A stretch of 64,000 nucleotides of DNA from Salinibacterium hongtaonis (GTDB lineage: Bacteria; Actinomycetota; Actinomycetes; Actinomycetales; Microbacteriaceae), in NCBI RefSeq assembly GCF_003065485.1, contig NZ_CP026951.1:1116001-1180000 (forward strand), in the 5' to 3' direction. The position numbers and the translations under genes are program-made. Below the pieces are notes generated by a model. It did no database searches. It saw only the letters and a program-made list of their open reading frames with translations, and was not told where the DNA came from. Numbering within the stretch: position 1 is the first letter of the stretch; each line of letters opens with the position of its first letter. Below are positions 8,238-16,706 of the stretch, in pieces.

Positions 8238-8747
8238 ATGACGGCTGAGACTGTTACCACCCCCACTCCGATCCACCTGGGTCTGAGGCAAGCATTCTCG
8301 TTGTTCCCTACGGGTGTCGTGGCGGTCTGTGCCCTCGACGACGACGGCAATCCCATCGGAATCCCCGTCAACTCCTTCACCTCGGTGTCGCTCGACCCGC
8401 CCTTGGTGGGAATTTGTGTCGGCCGCACATCCACCACCTGGCCCGTGCTCGCTGGCCGCGCCCGTCTGGGCCTCAGCGTTCTTGGTGCCGATCAGGGAGA
8501 GCTGTGCCGCAGCCTCGCCTCCCGAGGCACTAGTCGCTTCGATGGCGCTGCCTGGCAGCCCTCCGCATACGGTGCCGTAATGATCGAAGGGGCGGCGCTG
8601 TGGCTCGACTGCGAGCTGAGGTCATCGTTCGATGGGGGTGACCACGAGGTTGTGCTGCTTGAGGTTATGAACTCCGAGATCTTCGCCGACGTTGAACCCC
8701 TTGTCTTTCACCAGAGTCGCTTTCGCGAGCTCCACCCTGTGGCCTAA
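8238..8747 (+). CDS. Flavin reductase domain protein (RcaB-like by context)
   Basis: This 169-residue FMN-binding split-barrel protein of the HpaC/NtaB/RutF type starts at ATG 8238 with AGGGAG upstream. ATG 8214 is in frame but lacks such a site. Visible marks are FPTGVVAVCAL, the flavin-contacting VNSFTSVSLDPPLVGICV, and a C-terminal H-x-SRFREL. The enzyme would use NAD(P)H to reduce FMN for the monooxygenase at 5179, making a two-component system. It is divergent from padR and carries the presumed operator at its promoter, so it is likely induced together with the monooxygenase operon. Confidence 0.88.
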   Translation: MTAETVTTPTPIHLGLRQAFSLFPTGVVAVCALDDDGNPIGIPVNSFTSVSLDPPLVGICVGRTSTTWPVLAGRARLGLSVLGADQGELCRSLASRGTSRFDGAAWQPSAYGAVMIEGAALWLDCELRSSFDGGDHEVVLLEVMNSEIFADVEPLVFHQSRFRELHPVA

Positions 8748-8756
8748 TCAACCCCT

Positions 8757-10361
8757 CTATCGGCCGGCCACCTGCTCGCCCGCGAGATAGGTGGCGAGCA
8801 CCTGGGTGTCGCCGAGGGACTCCGATTCGACGGATGCCGGGTCGCGGTCGACGGCGATGAAGTCGGCGAACCTGCCCACGGTGAGTGTGCCGACTTCGTG
8901 CTCACTAAAGAGCTGCCACGCGGCATTCTTGGTGTGAGCCGCGAGCGCCTGTGCCCGCAGGACCGGCGTGCCCCCTGGCATCGTGAAGCCGTGACGGCTC
9001 TGTCGCGTCTCGGCCACGGCCATGTTGCGAAACGGTTCGTTGGGAGTGACCCATCCATCGTTGTGGAACGTCACCCTGTGGCCCGCGGCGAATGCCGCCC
9101 CGGCGTCTGCCCACGCGCCGCCGTGCTCTACGCCGAAAAGGTCGTTCACGAGCACCTCTCCCCAGTATCGGATGTGGTCGACGAACACGCTCACGGTCAC
9201 ACCGAGATCGGCAGCTCGACGGAAGAGCTCCGGAGTCGCGGCTCCGACGTGTTCGAGTCGAAATCTGTGGTCGTCGAGCTGATGCTGGGCGATGAGTTGT
9301 TCGTACACATCAAGGGTCTGCGAGATCGCCACATCGCCATGAGCGTGACAGGCCACCTGCCACCCCGCTGCAGCGTAGGGCGCGGCCACAGCCGCGAGCT
9401 CTTCGGGGCTAAAGTTCGCCTGAGCTTTGTGACCGGGTTCGAGGCCGAGTTGCCGGGTTGCCGGGGTATCGAGATAGGCAAAACTCGTGGCAATGTTGCC
9501 GACCCAGGGGGACCCGTCCGACCAGATCTTTGCCCCGACCTGGCGCATGAGCGGGTCGTCGCTGCGCATTGCCGATCCCACCGAGGCCCCGGGATGCGAG
9601 GCTTCGTACCAGCGGATGCGGGTCGTGATGCGGCCAGCATCCCGAAGACTGTCGGCGAGGGGATTGAGTGCGGGGTCCCACGACATGTCAGCGACGGTCG
9701 TGTAACCGCGGGACGACAGGTCGGCAAGGTGATCCGCGAAGATGCGCGGGAACTCAGACCGGGTGCGCTCGAGCATAGGCGCGAGCAGTCGTCCTAGCGC
9801 TCCTGCCTCATAGGCTGAGCCATTCAAGTCCCCATTGTCGTCGCGCCCAAATCGGGCGCCGGGCGGATCTGGTGTCGAGCGGTCGATGCCCGACAGCGCC
9901 GCCGCCGCCGAGTTGAAAAACACCGCGTGGCCGGAATTGTGCAGGATGACCAGGGGAATTGAGCCAGCAAGATGGTCGAGCATCCGCAGATCGAGCGAGG
10001 GAAGCCCCTGCTGCAGCAGGGGATCCCATCCGTTGATAAAGACCGGGCCCGACGCGGAGACAACGGAGCTGCGGATGATCCTCATCACGTCGTGCGGGTC
10101 GTCCACAACGACAGGCCGGATGTCCACCACATCATCGGAGAGCATAGAAGCCGCGGTACTCGGATGGCCGTGCGGCTCGATCAGCCCCGGCATGATCCAG
10201 CCGTCTAGCGCGTGGAGCCCGGCTTCAGGATGAGCGGCGCGCAGGGAGTCGGCCTCGCCCACCGCGGCTATTCGTCCGTCATCATCGACCAGAAAAGCGT
10301 CGATGGCCCCGTCCTGGTGGGGGTTGAGCGTGTGAATCCGTCCCGAATAAACGGTCGCCAT
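8757..10361 (-). CDS. Amidohydrolase family protein, YtcJ-like
   Basis: This 534-residue protein has the Amidohydro_3 layout: an N-terminal beta sandwich opening with VYSGRIHTLNP, the metal site HGH in PGLIEPHGHP, later CHAHGD and EHVG histidines, a FHNDGWVTP aspartate, and a C-terminal sandwich (LTVGRFADFIAVDRDP). Enzymes of this group hydrolyse amide or ester bonds in small molecules or cyclic compounds in the cytoplasm. The gene converges on the flavin reductase with only 9 bases between stops, so it is not in that operon. Specific substrate unknown. The alpha/beta hydrolase behind it may be co-transcribed. Confidence 0.8.
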   Translation of the reverse strand: MATVYSGRIHTLNPHQDGAIDAFLVDDDGRIAAVGEADSLRAAHPEAGLHALDGWIMPGLIEPHGHPSTAASMLSDDVVDIRPVVVDDPHDVMRIIRSSVVSASGPVFINGWDPLLQQGLPSLDLRMLDHLAGSIPLVILHNSGHAVFFNSAAAALSGIDRSTPDPPGARFGRDDNGDLNGSAYEAGALGRLLAPMLERTRSEFPRIFADHLADLSSRGYTTVADMSWDPALNPLADSLRDAGRITTRIRWYEASHPGASVGSAMRSDDPLMRQVGAKIWSDGSPWVGNIATSFAYLDTPATRQLGLEPGHKAQANFSPEELAAVAAPYAAAGWQVACHAHGDVAISQTLDVYEQLIAQHQLDDHRFRLEHVGAATPELFRRAADLGVTVSVFVDHIRYWGEVLVNDLFGVEHGGAWADAGAAFAAGHRVTFHNDGWVTPNEPFRNMAVAETRQSRHGFTMPGGTPVLRAQALAAHTKNAAWQLFSEHEVGTLTVGRFADFIAVDRDPASVESESLGDTQVLATYLAGEQVAGR

Positions 10362-10392
10362 GACTCTCTCCGATCACCGCTGCAGTGCGTAC

Positions 10393-11238
10393 TCAGTCGC
10401 CTGCGAAACGCTCGTCTAGCCACAGCACGAGGTCGGCCATCACTTCGGCGCGGTTAATCTCGTTGAAGACCTCATGTCGAGCCCCCTCGTAGACGATGAT
10501 CTTGATGTCGACGAGCCCCGATCGCTCCGAATAGTCCTTGGCAAGGCTCAGAGCGCTCTGCTCTCCTCCCAGCGCGTCGTCTGAGCCCACCAGGATGAGC
10601 AGAGGGAGCTCCGGCGGTAGGTTTCGTGCGGGGCGGCCATAGAGGCGCAGGGTGTCTCGATAGCCGTAGAGCTTTTTTAGGGGAACCGTTGTTGTGTAGG
10701 GGTCGCGCATGAAGTCGTCGATCACGGCGCGGTCTCGCGTCAGCCACTCAGCAGGAGATGGCCCGAGGTGCCGGAACCGGGCGTTCAGGTTGCCTGCGTT
10801 CATGCCGAGCGGAGTGCGATGCGCCGTTCCGGAGAGCACTACCCCGTCGTACCGGTCGGCGTGGCGATTGATGATGATCTGCCCCATCAGCGAACCCCAG
10901 GAGTGGCCGAGGTAGACGAGGGGCACATCGCCCTCGGTCTCCCTGATGACATCCGTGAACCGCTCTATTGCCGCAATGGTGCCATCGAGTCCGCCTGGCC
11001 CAGGTCGACCCATTCGCGAAAGATCGCCCCCGTGCTGTTCGAATCCTGTGCGACCGTGCCCGCGATGGTCATCCGCCCACACGCTGTAACCCGCGCTATT
11101 AAGTGCTCGGACGAGCTCCGTATAGCGGCCAATGTGCTCGCCAGCGCCATGGGAGAGCTGCACAATGGCGTGAGGGTCGTCGACGCGCCACGATTGGTAG
11201 TAGATGCGGACGCCCCAGGAGTCAATGAAGTGCGGCAT
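10393..11238 (-). CDS. Alpha/beta hydrolase, monoacylglycerol-lipase-like
   Basis: This 281-residue serine hydrolase starts at ATG 11238 (MPHFIDSW). A 12-residue in-frame extension to 11274 exists but has no ribosome site. The oxyanion-region HGAGEHIGRY, WADDHRGHGRT, the nucleophile elbow GHSWG, the acid in VGSDDALGG and the histidine in GARHEVFNE form a complete catalytic triad. The pattern matches lysophospholipase/monoacylglycerol lipases (Hydrolase_4). It lies 31 bases upstream of the amidohydrolase on the same strand, so the two may be one transcript. The substrate is probably a lipid ester but is not proven. Confidence 0.82.
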   Translation of the reverse strand: MPHFIDSWGVRIYYQSWRVDDPHAIVQLSHGAGEHIGRYTELVRALNSAGYSVWADDHRGHGRTGFEQHGGDLSRMGRPGPGGLDGTIAAIERFTDVIRETEGDVPLVYLGHSWGSLMGQIIINRHADRYDGVVLSGTAHRTPLGMNAGNLNARFRHLGPSPAEWLTRDRAVIDDFMRDPYTTTVPLKKLYGYRDTLRLYGRPARNLPPELPLLILVGSDDALGGEQSALSLAKDYSERSGLVDIKIIVYEGARHEVFNEINRAEVMADLVLWLDERFAGD

Positions 11239-11322
11239 GCGCCCATTGTGCACCCGGGCGTGCCTACGCATCATGGCTGCCCCTGGATCGAAACACCGTG
11301 CGCGGTCGGATAGGGTCGCGAG

Positions 11323-11991
11323 ATGGAGAAACGTCAGGACGCCAGGGCGGCCCTCAAGGCGCTCTGCGCCGACAATGTCTCGTGGGATCTCACCCCGTTT
11401 CAGGGCTTTGTCGACCCCTCAGCGGCGCGGCGCTCAGCCGTGCTGGTGCTTTTCGGAGTGCTCGACGCTGTGCCTGCGTCGGCAGAGGGCCCGGTCGCGG
11501 GCGATATCGACGTTCTTCTCCAACGGCGTTCGGCCAGCATGGGTCATCACCCTGGGCAGATCTCCTTTCCCGGCGGAGGGGTAGAAGAAGGCGATGCCGA
11601 CATCATGGCGACCGCGCTTCGGGAGGCCGTGGAAGAAACCGGCCTCGACCCCACAGGGGTAGAGATCCTCGGCACCCTGCCGGAGCTTCCGCTGGTGGTG
11701 AGCAACAACCTGGTCACGCCGGTGCCAGCGTGGTGGACTCGTCCGTCTCAGGTCGCGGCCGTCGACAGCCGCGAATCCGTGGATGTTTTTCGCGTGCCGG
11801 TGGCCGACCTGCTCGACCCCGCCAACAGAGCCACTGTTGTGCGGGTGTGGAAGAAGTCGACCATGCGCAGCCCAGCATTCGTGGTGCAGGACCGGGTCAT
11901 CTGGGGTTTCACCGCCATTGTGCTCGACCTCATGTTCGAGGAACTCGGGTGGACGATCCCGTGGGACCGCTCGCGCCAAGTCGAGCCGTGA
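11323..11991 (+). CDS. Nudix hydrolase, CoA pyrophosphatase type
   Basis: This 222-residue protein has the Nudix box (GGGVEEGDAD then ALREAVEETGL). It is preceded by the LLQRRSASMGHHPGQISFPG stretch that marks the CoA diphosphatase (NudL/YeaB) subgroup, which cleaves CoA or acyl-CoA to phosphopantetheine and 3',5'-ADP. A -10-like TAGGGT at 11311-11316 ends 6 bases before the ATG, suggesting a leaderless message. The 3' end is 6 bases from the end of the broken VIT gene on the other strand. Confidence 0.85.
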   Translation: MEKRQDARAALKALCADNVSWDLTPFQGFVDPSAARRSAVLVLFGVLDAVPASAEGPVAGDIDVLLQRRSASMGHHPGQISFPGGGVEEGDADIMATALREAVEETGLDPTGVEILGTLPELPLVVSNNLVTPVPAWWTRPSQVAAVDSRESVDVFRVPVADLLDPANRATVVRVWKKSTMRSPAFVVQDRVIWGFTAIVLDLMFEELGWTIPWDRSRQVEP

Positions 11992-11997
11992 CGGTCG

Positions 11998-12308
11998 TTA
12001 GATAACGGAGGTCCCGAGCAGCGAGCCGATGGCTCCTGCGAGATCATTGTGAGCTCGCTGTCGCGCTGGGTGCTTACGGAGACGTATTCGCCGAGGGCCA
12101 TCGATACGGCTCCCGCGATGAGGCCAGCGACCCCGGCGGTGAGCACGGTGCCGACTTGGGACGTGGCCGCAGCCATACCCACGACGAGTGCGGCCGTCGA
12201 CACGATTCCGTCGTTAGCCCCCAGCACGCCCGCTCGAAGCCAGTTGAACTTCGAGGCCACGTTCGCAAACCGCGAGCCCGGTTGGGCGGATGCTGGGGAC
12301 TTCTTCAC
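11998..12308 (-). pseudogene. VIT1/CCC1 family transporter remnant with internal deletion
   Basis: From GTG 12308 the frame encodes about 85 residues of a VIT/CCC1 iron/manganese transporter (NWLRAGVLGANDGIVS, then AGLIAGAVSMALGEYVSVST and QRDSE). At about 12054 family-like sequence stops. In the neighbouring frame the next bases encode an ending expected of VIT proteins (AIGSLLGTSVI) with a TAA at 11998-12000. Family members are usually about 230 residues, so roughly 125 codons are missing and the two ends are out of frame. The native frame runs on into antisense of the Nudix gene. It starts 11 bases after the helicase stop, so it is probably still transcribed. Loss of function is inferred. 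Confidence 0.75.
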
Positions 12309-12319
12309 GACGGTTTCGG

Positions 12320-14128
12320 CTAGTCGTTACGAGGCTTGCGAGCCGGCCGATCGTCATAGGAGGGGCGGTCTCCATACGAGGAGCGAGCGGGGCGTTCGCT
12401 GCGATCGGAGCGACGTGCACCCGGGCCGCGGTCGGCCCGAATCTCGATCAGCTTGCCGCTGATGCGGGTATCGCTGAGCTTATCCAGCGTCGCTCGGGGT
12501 AGATCGGCCGGCAGCTCAACGATCGAGAAGTCGGGAAAGATCTTGATCGCACCAAAGTCGTTGCGGCTGAGGCCACCCTCATTGGCGAGGGCGCCCACGA
12601 TCTGCCGGGGCTCAACCTTGTGACGCTTGCCCACCTCAAGACGGTAGGGCGCGAGCGACGAATCGGAGTTGCGCGCACGACGCTCAGGCTTTTCGTCGCG
12701 GTCCCAGGTGCGGGTCTCTCGCTCGGCGCGCTGCGGACGCTCCGCCTTGGGGTCGAGAAGCAGGGGAGTCTCGCCCTGGGAGACGATGGCCAGTGCGGCA
12801 GCAACATCCGCTTCTGGCACATCGTGGTGCTTGACGTAGTGCCCGATGATGTCGCGGAACGTGGAGATGCGCTCTGTCTGCGACAGCGCTTCCGTGATGG
12901 CGTCGTCGAACCGGGTAAGGCGCGTGACGTTGACGTCCTCGACGCTCGGCAGCTGCATCTGGGTGAGCGGCTGGCGCGTTGCCCGCTCGATCGCCGTGAG
13001 CAGGCGTCGCTCACGAGGCGTTACGAAGCTGATTGCGGCGCCGCTACGACCAGCGCGACCCGTGCGTCCGATGCGATGAACGTACGACTCTGTGTCGATA
13101 GGGATATCGAAGTTGACGACGTGGCTGATGCGCTCGACGTCAAGACCGCGGGCGGCAACGTCCGTCGCCACCAAAATGTCGAGCTTGCCCGACTTGAGCT
13201 GCTCCACCGTGCGCTCACGCTGTGCCTGGGCCACGTCTCCGTTGATGGCGGCCGCAGCGTATCCGCGGGCCCTCAGCTTCTCGGCGAGAGTCTCGGTCTC
13301 GTTCTTGGTGCGGGTGAAGACGATCATGCCCTCGAAGTTCTCGACCTCGAGGATGCGCGTGAGGGCGTCGACCTTCTGCGGGTACGACACCATCAGGTAG
13401 CGCTGTGTCGTGTTGACGGAGGTCGTGGTCTTGTTCTTGACCGTGATCTCTTCGGGGTCGTGCAGGTACTTGGCGGAGATGCGGCGGATCTGGGCCGGCA
13501 TGGTGGCCGAGAAGAGTGCGACCTGCTTGTCGTCCGGGGTGTCGGCGAGAATCGTCTCGACATCTTCGGCGAAGCCCATCTTGAGCATCTCGTCGGCCTC
13601 GTCGAGCACAAGGTACTTGAGCTCGGAGAGGTCGAGGGTGCCCTTTTCCAGGTGGTCCATGATGCGACCAGGGGTGCCGACAACAACGTGCACACCGCGG
13701 CGAAGGGCAGAAAGCTGCACGCCGTAGCCTTGACCGCCATAGACGGGCAGCACGTGTACGCCGCGGAGGTGCGCAGCGTACTTCTCGAACGCTTCACACA
13801 CCTGTAGGGCGAGCTCGCGGGTGGGGGCGAGCACGAGGGCCTGCGGGGTCTTCTGCGAGATGTCGAGGCGGGAGAGGATGGGCAGCGCAAATGCTGCGGT
13901 CTTACCGGTTCCCGTCTGGGCGAGTCCTACGACATCGCGGCCTTCGAGAAGCGGGGGGATCGTGGCGGCCTGAATGGCCGACGGGGTCTCGTATCCGACA
14001 TCCTTAAGTGCTTTGAGCACGGCGTCGGAGAGTCCGAGATCGGAAAAAGTGGTGGTCACAGCGGCAGGTTCTGCCTCGCTCTGTGGGGTGCTATCGGGGG
14101 ACGTCATTAGATAAGGGTAGTCCTTCAT
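12320..14128 (-). CDS. DEAD/DEAH box RNA helicase, DeaD/CsdA-like
   Basis: This 602-residue ATP-dependent RNA helicase starts at ATG 14128; ATG 14107 (MTSPDS) is a fair alternative. It has the Q motif (FSDLGLSDAVLKAL), Walker A AQTGTGKT (residues 70-77), PTRELALQ, DEAD (175-178), SAT in FSATMP, and HRIGRTGRAGR. A DbpA-type RNA-binding domain follows (LEVGKRHKVEPRQIVGALAN), then an Arg/Ser/Asp/Tyr-rich tail. DeaD proteins unwind structured RNA in ribosome assembly and mRNA decay, often in the cold. It lies upstream of the VIT remnant on the same strand. Confidence 0.93.
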   Translation of the reverse strand: MKDYPYLMTSPDSTPQSEAEPAAVTTTFSDLGLSDAVLKALKDVGYETPSAIQAATIPPLLEGRDVVGLAQTGTGKTAAFALPILSRLDISQKTPQALVLAPTRELALQVCEAFEKYAAHLRGVHVLPVYGGQGYGVQLSALRRGVHVVVGTPGRIMDHLEKGTLDLSELKYLVLDEADEMLKMGFAEDVETILADTPDDKQVALFSATMPAQIRRISAKYLHDPEEITVKNKTTTSVNTTQRYLMVSYPQKVDALTRILEVENFEGMIVFTRTKNETETLAEKLRARGYAAAAINGDVAQAQRERTVEQLKSGKLDILVATDVAARGLDVERISHVVNFDIPIDTESYVHRIGRTGRAGRSGAAISFVTPRERRLLTAIERATRQPLTQMQLPSVEDVNVTRLTRFDDAITEALSQTERISTFRDIIGHYVKHHDVPEADVAAALAIVSQGETPLLLDPKAERPQRAERETRTWDRDEKPERRARNSDSSLAPYRLEVGKRHKVEPRQIVGALANEGGLSRNDFGAIKIFPDFSIVELPADLPRATLDKLSDTRISGKLIEIRADRGPGARRSDRSERPARSSYGDRPSYDDRPARKPRND

Positions 14129-14181
14129 AGTCTCTTCGGAGACCTATGCTGTGCGGCCAATCGGTGCTAATCTGAAACCAA

Positions 14182-14514
14182 ATGGTTGTAGATAGCGTGC
14201 GTGGTGCCGAGATCGACCGCATCTTCCAGGCCCTGGCGGATGCGACTCGCCGCGACATCGTCACGAGAGCGGCGAATGGCGAACACTCTGTGTCGTCGCT
14301 CGCTCGGCGTTATGACATGAGCCTCGCGGCAGTGCAGAAGCATGTTGCCGTGCTGGAGCGAGCCGATCTCATAGTCAAGAAACGCAAGGGACGTGAGCAG
14401 ATTGTTCAGCCCAATCCGCACGCCTTTCGGCGGGCGCGGGACCTGCTCGATTCTTATGAAGCTCTCTGGCGTCACCGGGTAGAGGCCATCGACGACATTC
14501 TCGCCCAGGAGTAA
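14182..14514 (+). CDS. ArsR family winged-helix regulator
   Basis: This 110-residue repressor-type protein has the ArsR fold (IFQALADATRRDIVTR, SVSSLARRYDMSLAAVQKHVAVLERADLI). It lacks the CxC metal motif, so metal sensing is unlikely. ArsR proteins paired with SRPBCC genes, as here (14 bases apart), generally regulate that pair. A TAATCT -10-like hexamer (14168-14173) ends 8 bases before ATG 14182, so the message is probably leaderless. Confidence 0.85.
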   Translation: MVVDSVRGAEIDRIFQALADATRRDIVTRAANGEHSVSSLARRYDMSLAAVQKHVAVLERADLIVKKRKGREQIVQPNPHAFRRARDLLDSYEALWRHRVEAIDDILAQE

Positions 14515-14527
14515 GAGAGGAACGATC

Positions 14528-15022
14528 ATGCCAGTAGTCAGCTCGAACAAAGATGTCGAAAAGCACTCCCTCACCTTCGTTGCCGAGTTCTCAGCGCCCG
14601 TAGAGCGCGTGTGGCAAGTGTGGCAAGACCCGCGCCAGCTCGAGCGCTGGTGGGGGCCGCCATCGTGGCCAGCAACGTTTGTGCGGCACGAATTCGCACC
14701 AGGCGGTGAATCCCGGTACTTCATGACGGGCCCGACGGGGGAGCGGGCGGGGGGTTGGTGGCGAATCGAGAGCGTCGAGCCCCCGAACCGTTTCTCGGTG
14801 ATCGATGGTTTCGCGGCAGAAGACGGTGAGCCAGACCCTGACATGCCTCAGAGCCGCATGGAGGTCACGCTCGAAGCAGTTGCGGGCGGTACCAAGATGA
14901 CCGTAGTTGGCACCTACGCCACCGCCGAAGAGTTCGAGAAGGTCGCGGCCATGGGCATGGAGCAAGGCATGACGCTGGCCCTCGGCCAGATTGATGAGCT
15001 CCTCGCCGTAAAGTTCGCATAA
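14528..15022 (+). CDS. SRPBCC/AHSA1 domain protein
   Basis: This 164-residue protein opens with the AHSA1 pattern (FSAPVERVWQVWQDPRQLERWWGPP) and continues with ESVEPPNRFSVIDGF, then a helix that closes the START-like cavity. Such proteins bind small hydrophobic ligands, and the ArsR-SRPBCC pair is common in actinobacteria with no settled function. ATG 14528 follows AGAGAGGAAC, and it is co-transcribed with the ArsR gene. No catalytic residue can be assigned. Confidence 0.82.
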   Translation: MPVVSSNKDVEKHSLTFVAEFSAPVERVWQVWQDPRQLERWWGPPSWPATFVRHEFAPGGESRYFMTGPTGERAGGWWRIESVEPPNRFSVIDGFAAEDGEPDPDMPQSRMEVTLEAVAGGTKMTVVGTYATAEEFEKVAAMGMEQGMTLALGQIDELLAVKFA

Positions 15023-15104
15023 CGACGGAGGGTGCCGCGCGGCGACGTGCTTAGGCGTCGGCGCGCGGCGCTCGACACGGTCGCGCCACCCTAGGCTTAA
15101 CGCC

Positions 15105-16034
15105 ATGAACTTGACCAGGATGATCATCGACTGCGACCCAGGGCTCGATGATGCTCTCGCCCTCCTCCTTGCCCACGCAGATCCCTCCGTGGTGATCGAA
15201 GCCGTAACAACGGTCGGGGGAAACGTGGCACTCGCCGACACGACCCGCAACGCACTTGAGTTGCGGGAATACCTGGGATTCACCGACGTTCCGGTCGCTG
15301 CGGGCGCTGCTGGCCCGCTCGAGGGCGAGGTGAGAAACGCCGCCGAGGTCCACGGATCGGGCGGCCTCGGCTCGGTCGTTCTTCCCGCCGCAGCACTCCC
15401 GCTGGACGAACGCGATGCCGTGACCCTCATCATCGACCTGCTGCGCAGCAACCCGGGCGAGATCGACCTCGTCGCTATCGGCCCGCTCACGAATATCGCC
15501 CTTGCCCTCCGCGCTGAGCCGAGGGTCGCCCAGTGGGCCAAGTCGTTTGTGATCATGGGAGGCTCGTACACGCGAGGCAACACGACGCCAGCGGCCGAGT
15601 TCAACGTCTATGCCGATCCTGCCGCGGCTGCGGAGGTTTTCGCCGCCGACTGGCAGGTCGTGATGGTGGGGCTCGATCTCACGCTGCAGGCGAGGGTCAC
15701 CGGCGCCATCAAGGACCGCATGCTCGAGCTCGGCACTCTCGGTACTGAGCTCGTCGTCCCGCTCTCCACGTTTTGGGCCGACCCGCTCGACCCCGACTGG
15801 GGTGGCCAGGCGGTGCACGATGTCTGTGCGATCGCCTATGTCACGCATCCGGAGCTCTTCCGCAGCACGCCAGCGAGAGTGGATGTGGAGACCCAGGGTG
15901 TCTTCACCGCAGGAATGACCGTCACGAATTTTCGGTCGCCGAACCCCAACGCCATCGTGCCAACGGAGCTCGACGTCGATGGGTTCTGGGACATGGTTCT
16001 TGCCCACTATTCGGCGGCGGCCCAGGCGCACTGA
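15105..16034 (+). CDS. Nucleoside hydrolase
   Basis: This 309-residue cytoplasmic enzyme has the calcium-binding DCDPGLDDALAL cluster near the N-terminus, AIGPLTNIALAL, the MGGSYTRGNTTPAAEFNVYAD segment (residues 147-167) and a late HDVCAIAY aspartate. These are the marks of inosine/uridine-preferring nucleoside hydrolases, which split ribonucleosides to base and ribose. A TAGGCT -10-like hexamer (15092-15097) ends 7 bases before the ATG, suggesting a leaderless transcript. The TetR gene follows after 30 bases, and its promoter overlaps this stop codon. Base preference cannot be told. Confidence 0.9.
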   Translation: MNLTRMIIDCDPGLDDALALLLAHADPSVVIEAVTTVGGNVALADTTRNALELREYLGFTDVPVAAGAAGPLEGEVRNAAEVHGSGGLGSVVLPAAALPLDERDAVTLIIDLLRSNPGEIDLVAIGPLTNIALALRAEPRVAQWAKSFVIMGGSYTRGNTTPAAEFNVYADPAAAAEVFAADWQVVMVGLDLTLQARVTGAIKDRMLELGTLGTELVVPLSTFWADPLDPDWGGQAVHDVCAIAYVTHPELFRSTPARVDVETQGVFTAGMTVTNFRSPNPNAIVPTELDVDGFWDMVLAHYSAAAQAH

Positions 16035-16058
16035 CGCCGAAGACTCCGCCGGTATACT
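16031..16058 (+). promoter_or_regulatory. Promoter of the TetR gene (leaderless)
   Basis: CTGACG (16031-16036) and TATACT (16053-16058) are spaced by 16 bases. The -10 ends 6 bases before ATG 16065, so transcription should start at or within a base of the start codon. The -35 overlaps the stop codon of the nucleoside hydrolase. Confidence 0.6.
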
Positions 16059-16064
16059 CGCCCA

Positions 16065-16706
16065 ATGCAGACAGAGCGGCGCACCCGGCTAGATCCCAAA
16101 GAGCGCCGTGCGCAGCTCGTCGCGCTGGGCGTCGCATTCCTCGCCGAACACCCGGTGGAGTCCCTCAGTATCGAGTACCTCTCGGCGACAGCCGGGGTGT
16201 CTCGGGCGCTGCTATTTCACTATTTCGGCTCTAAGACGGGCATGCAGCGAGAGATCGTACGCGAGGCGCGAGACAGCATGCTGCGCGCCACCGAATCCGG
16301 CCCGGGGCTCGATCCGCAGGAGCGCATCCACGCAACGCTCTCCCTGATCGTCGACTTCGTCCGAGAGCACAGGGGCACGTTCTATTCGCTCGTGCGCGGC
16401 GTGGCCAGCGGCGCCCCGGAGGTGCGGGAGGTCATAGAGGAGGCAAGAGCCGTGCAGGCGGATCGTGTGATCGCGGCTTTCATCGAGCTGGGATATGCCG
16501 ATACGCCGCTGCTGCGTGCGGCCTTGAGATCGTGGGTGGCTTTCACGGAGGATCTTCTCGTGCGCATCGCGGTCGAAACCGAAACGCCGTCGTCGCAGAT
16601 CGTGACGTTTCTCGAGCGCAGTGCCCAGGCTGTCGTCTCAGTCGTCGACGATCTGGCTTCAGACTCGGTGCAGCCCCGAGCCCCAGCGCCTGGCGTGAGC
16701 GGCTAG
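16065..16706 (+). CDS. TetR family transcriptional regulator
   Basis: This 213-residue protein has a typical N-terminal HTH (AEHPVESLSIEYLSATAGVS, then RALLFHYFGSKTGMQREIV). The C-terminal ligand domain is lineage-specific. It probably has its own leaderless promoter. Its target is unknown; neighbours are the nucleoside hydrolase and a convergent 90-residue protein whose stop overlaps its stop by 3 bases. Confidence 0.85.
   Translation: MQTERRTRLDPKERRAQLVALGVAFLAEHPVESLSIEYLSATAGVSRALLFHYFGSKTGMQREIVREARDSMLRATESGPGLDPQERIHATLSLIVDFVREHRGTFYSLVRGVASGAPEVREVIEEARAVQADRVIAAFIELGYADTPLLRAALRSWVAFTEDLLVRIAVETETPSSQIVTFLERSAQAVVSVVDDLASDSVQPRAPAPGVSG

Noticed and set aside
12620-13807. 395-residue open frame antisense to the DEAD-box helicase
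   Set aside because: It has Arg/Gly/Val-rich shadow composition and no motif, and lies wholly inside a clearly real helicase gene on the other strand.
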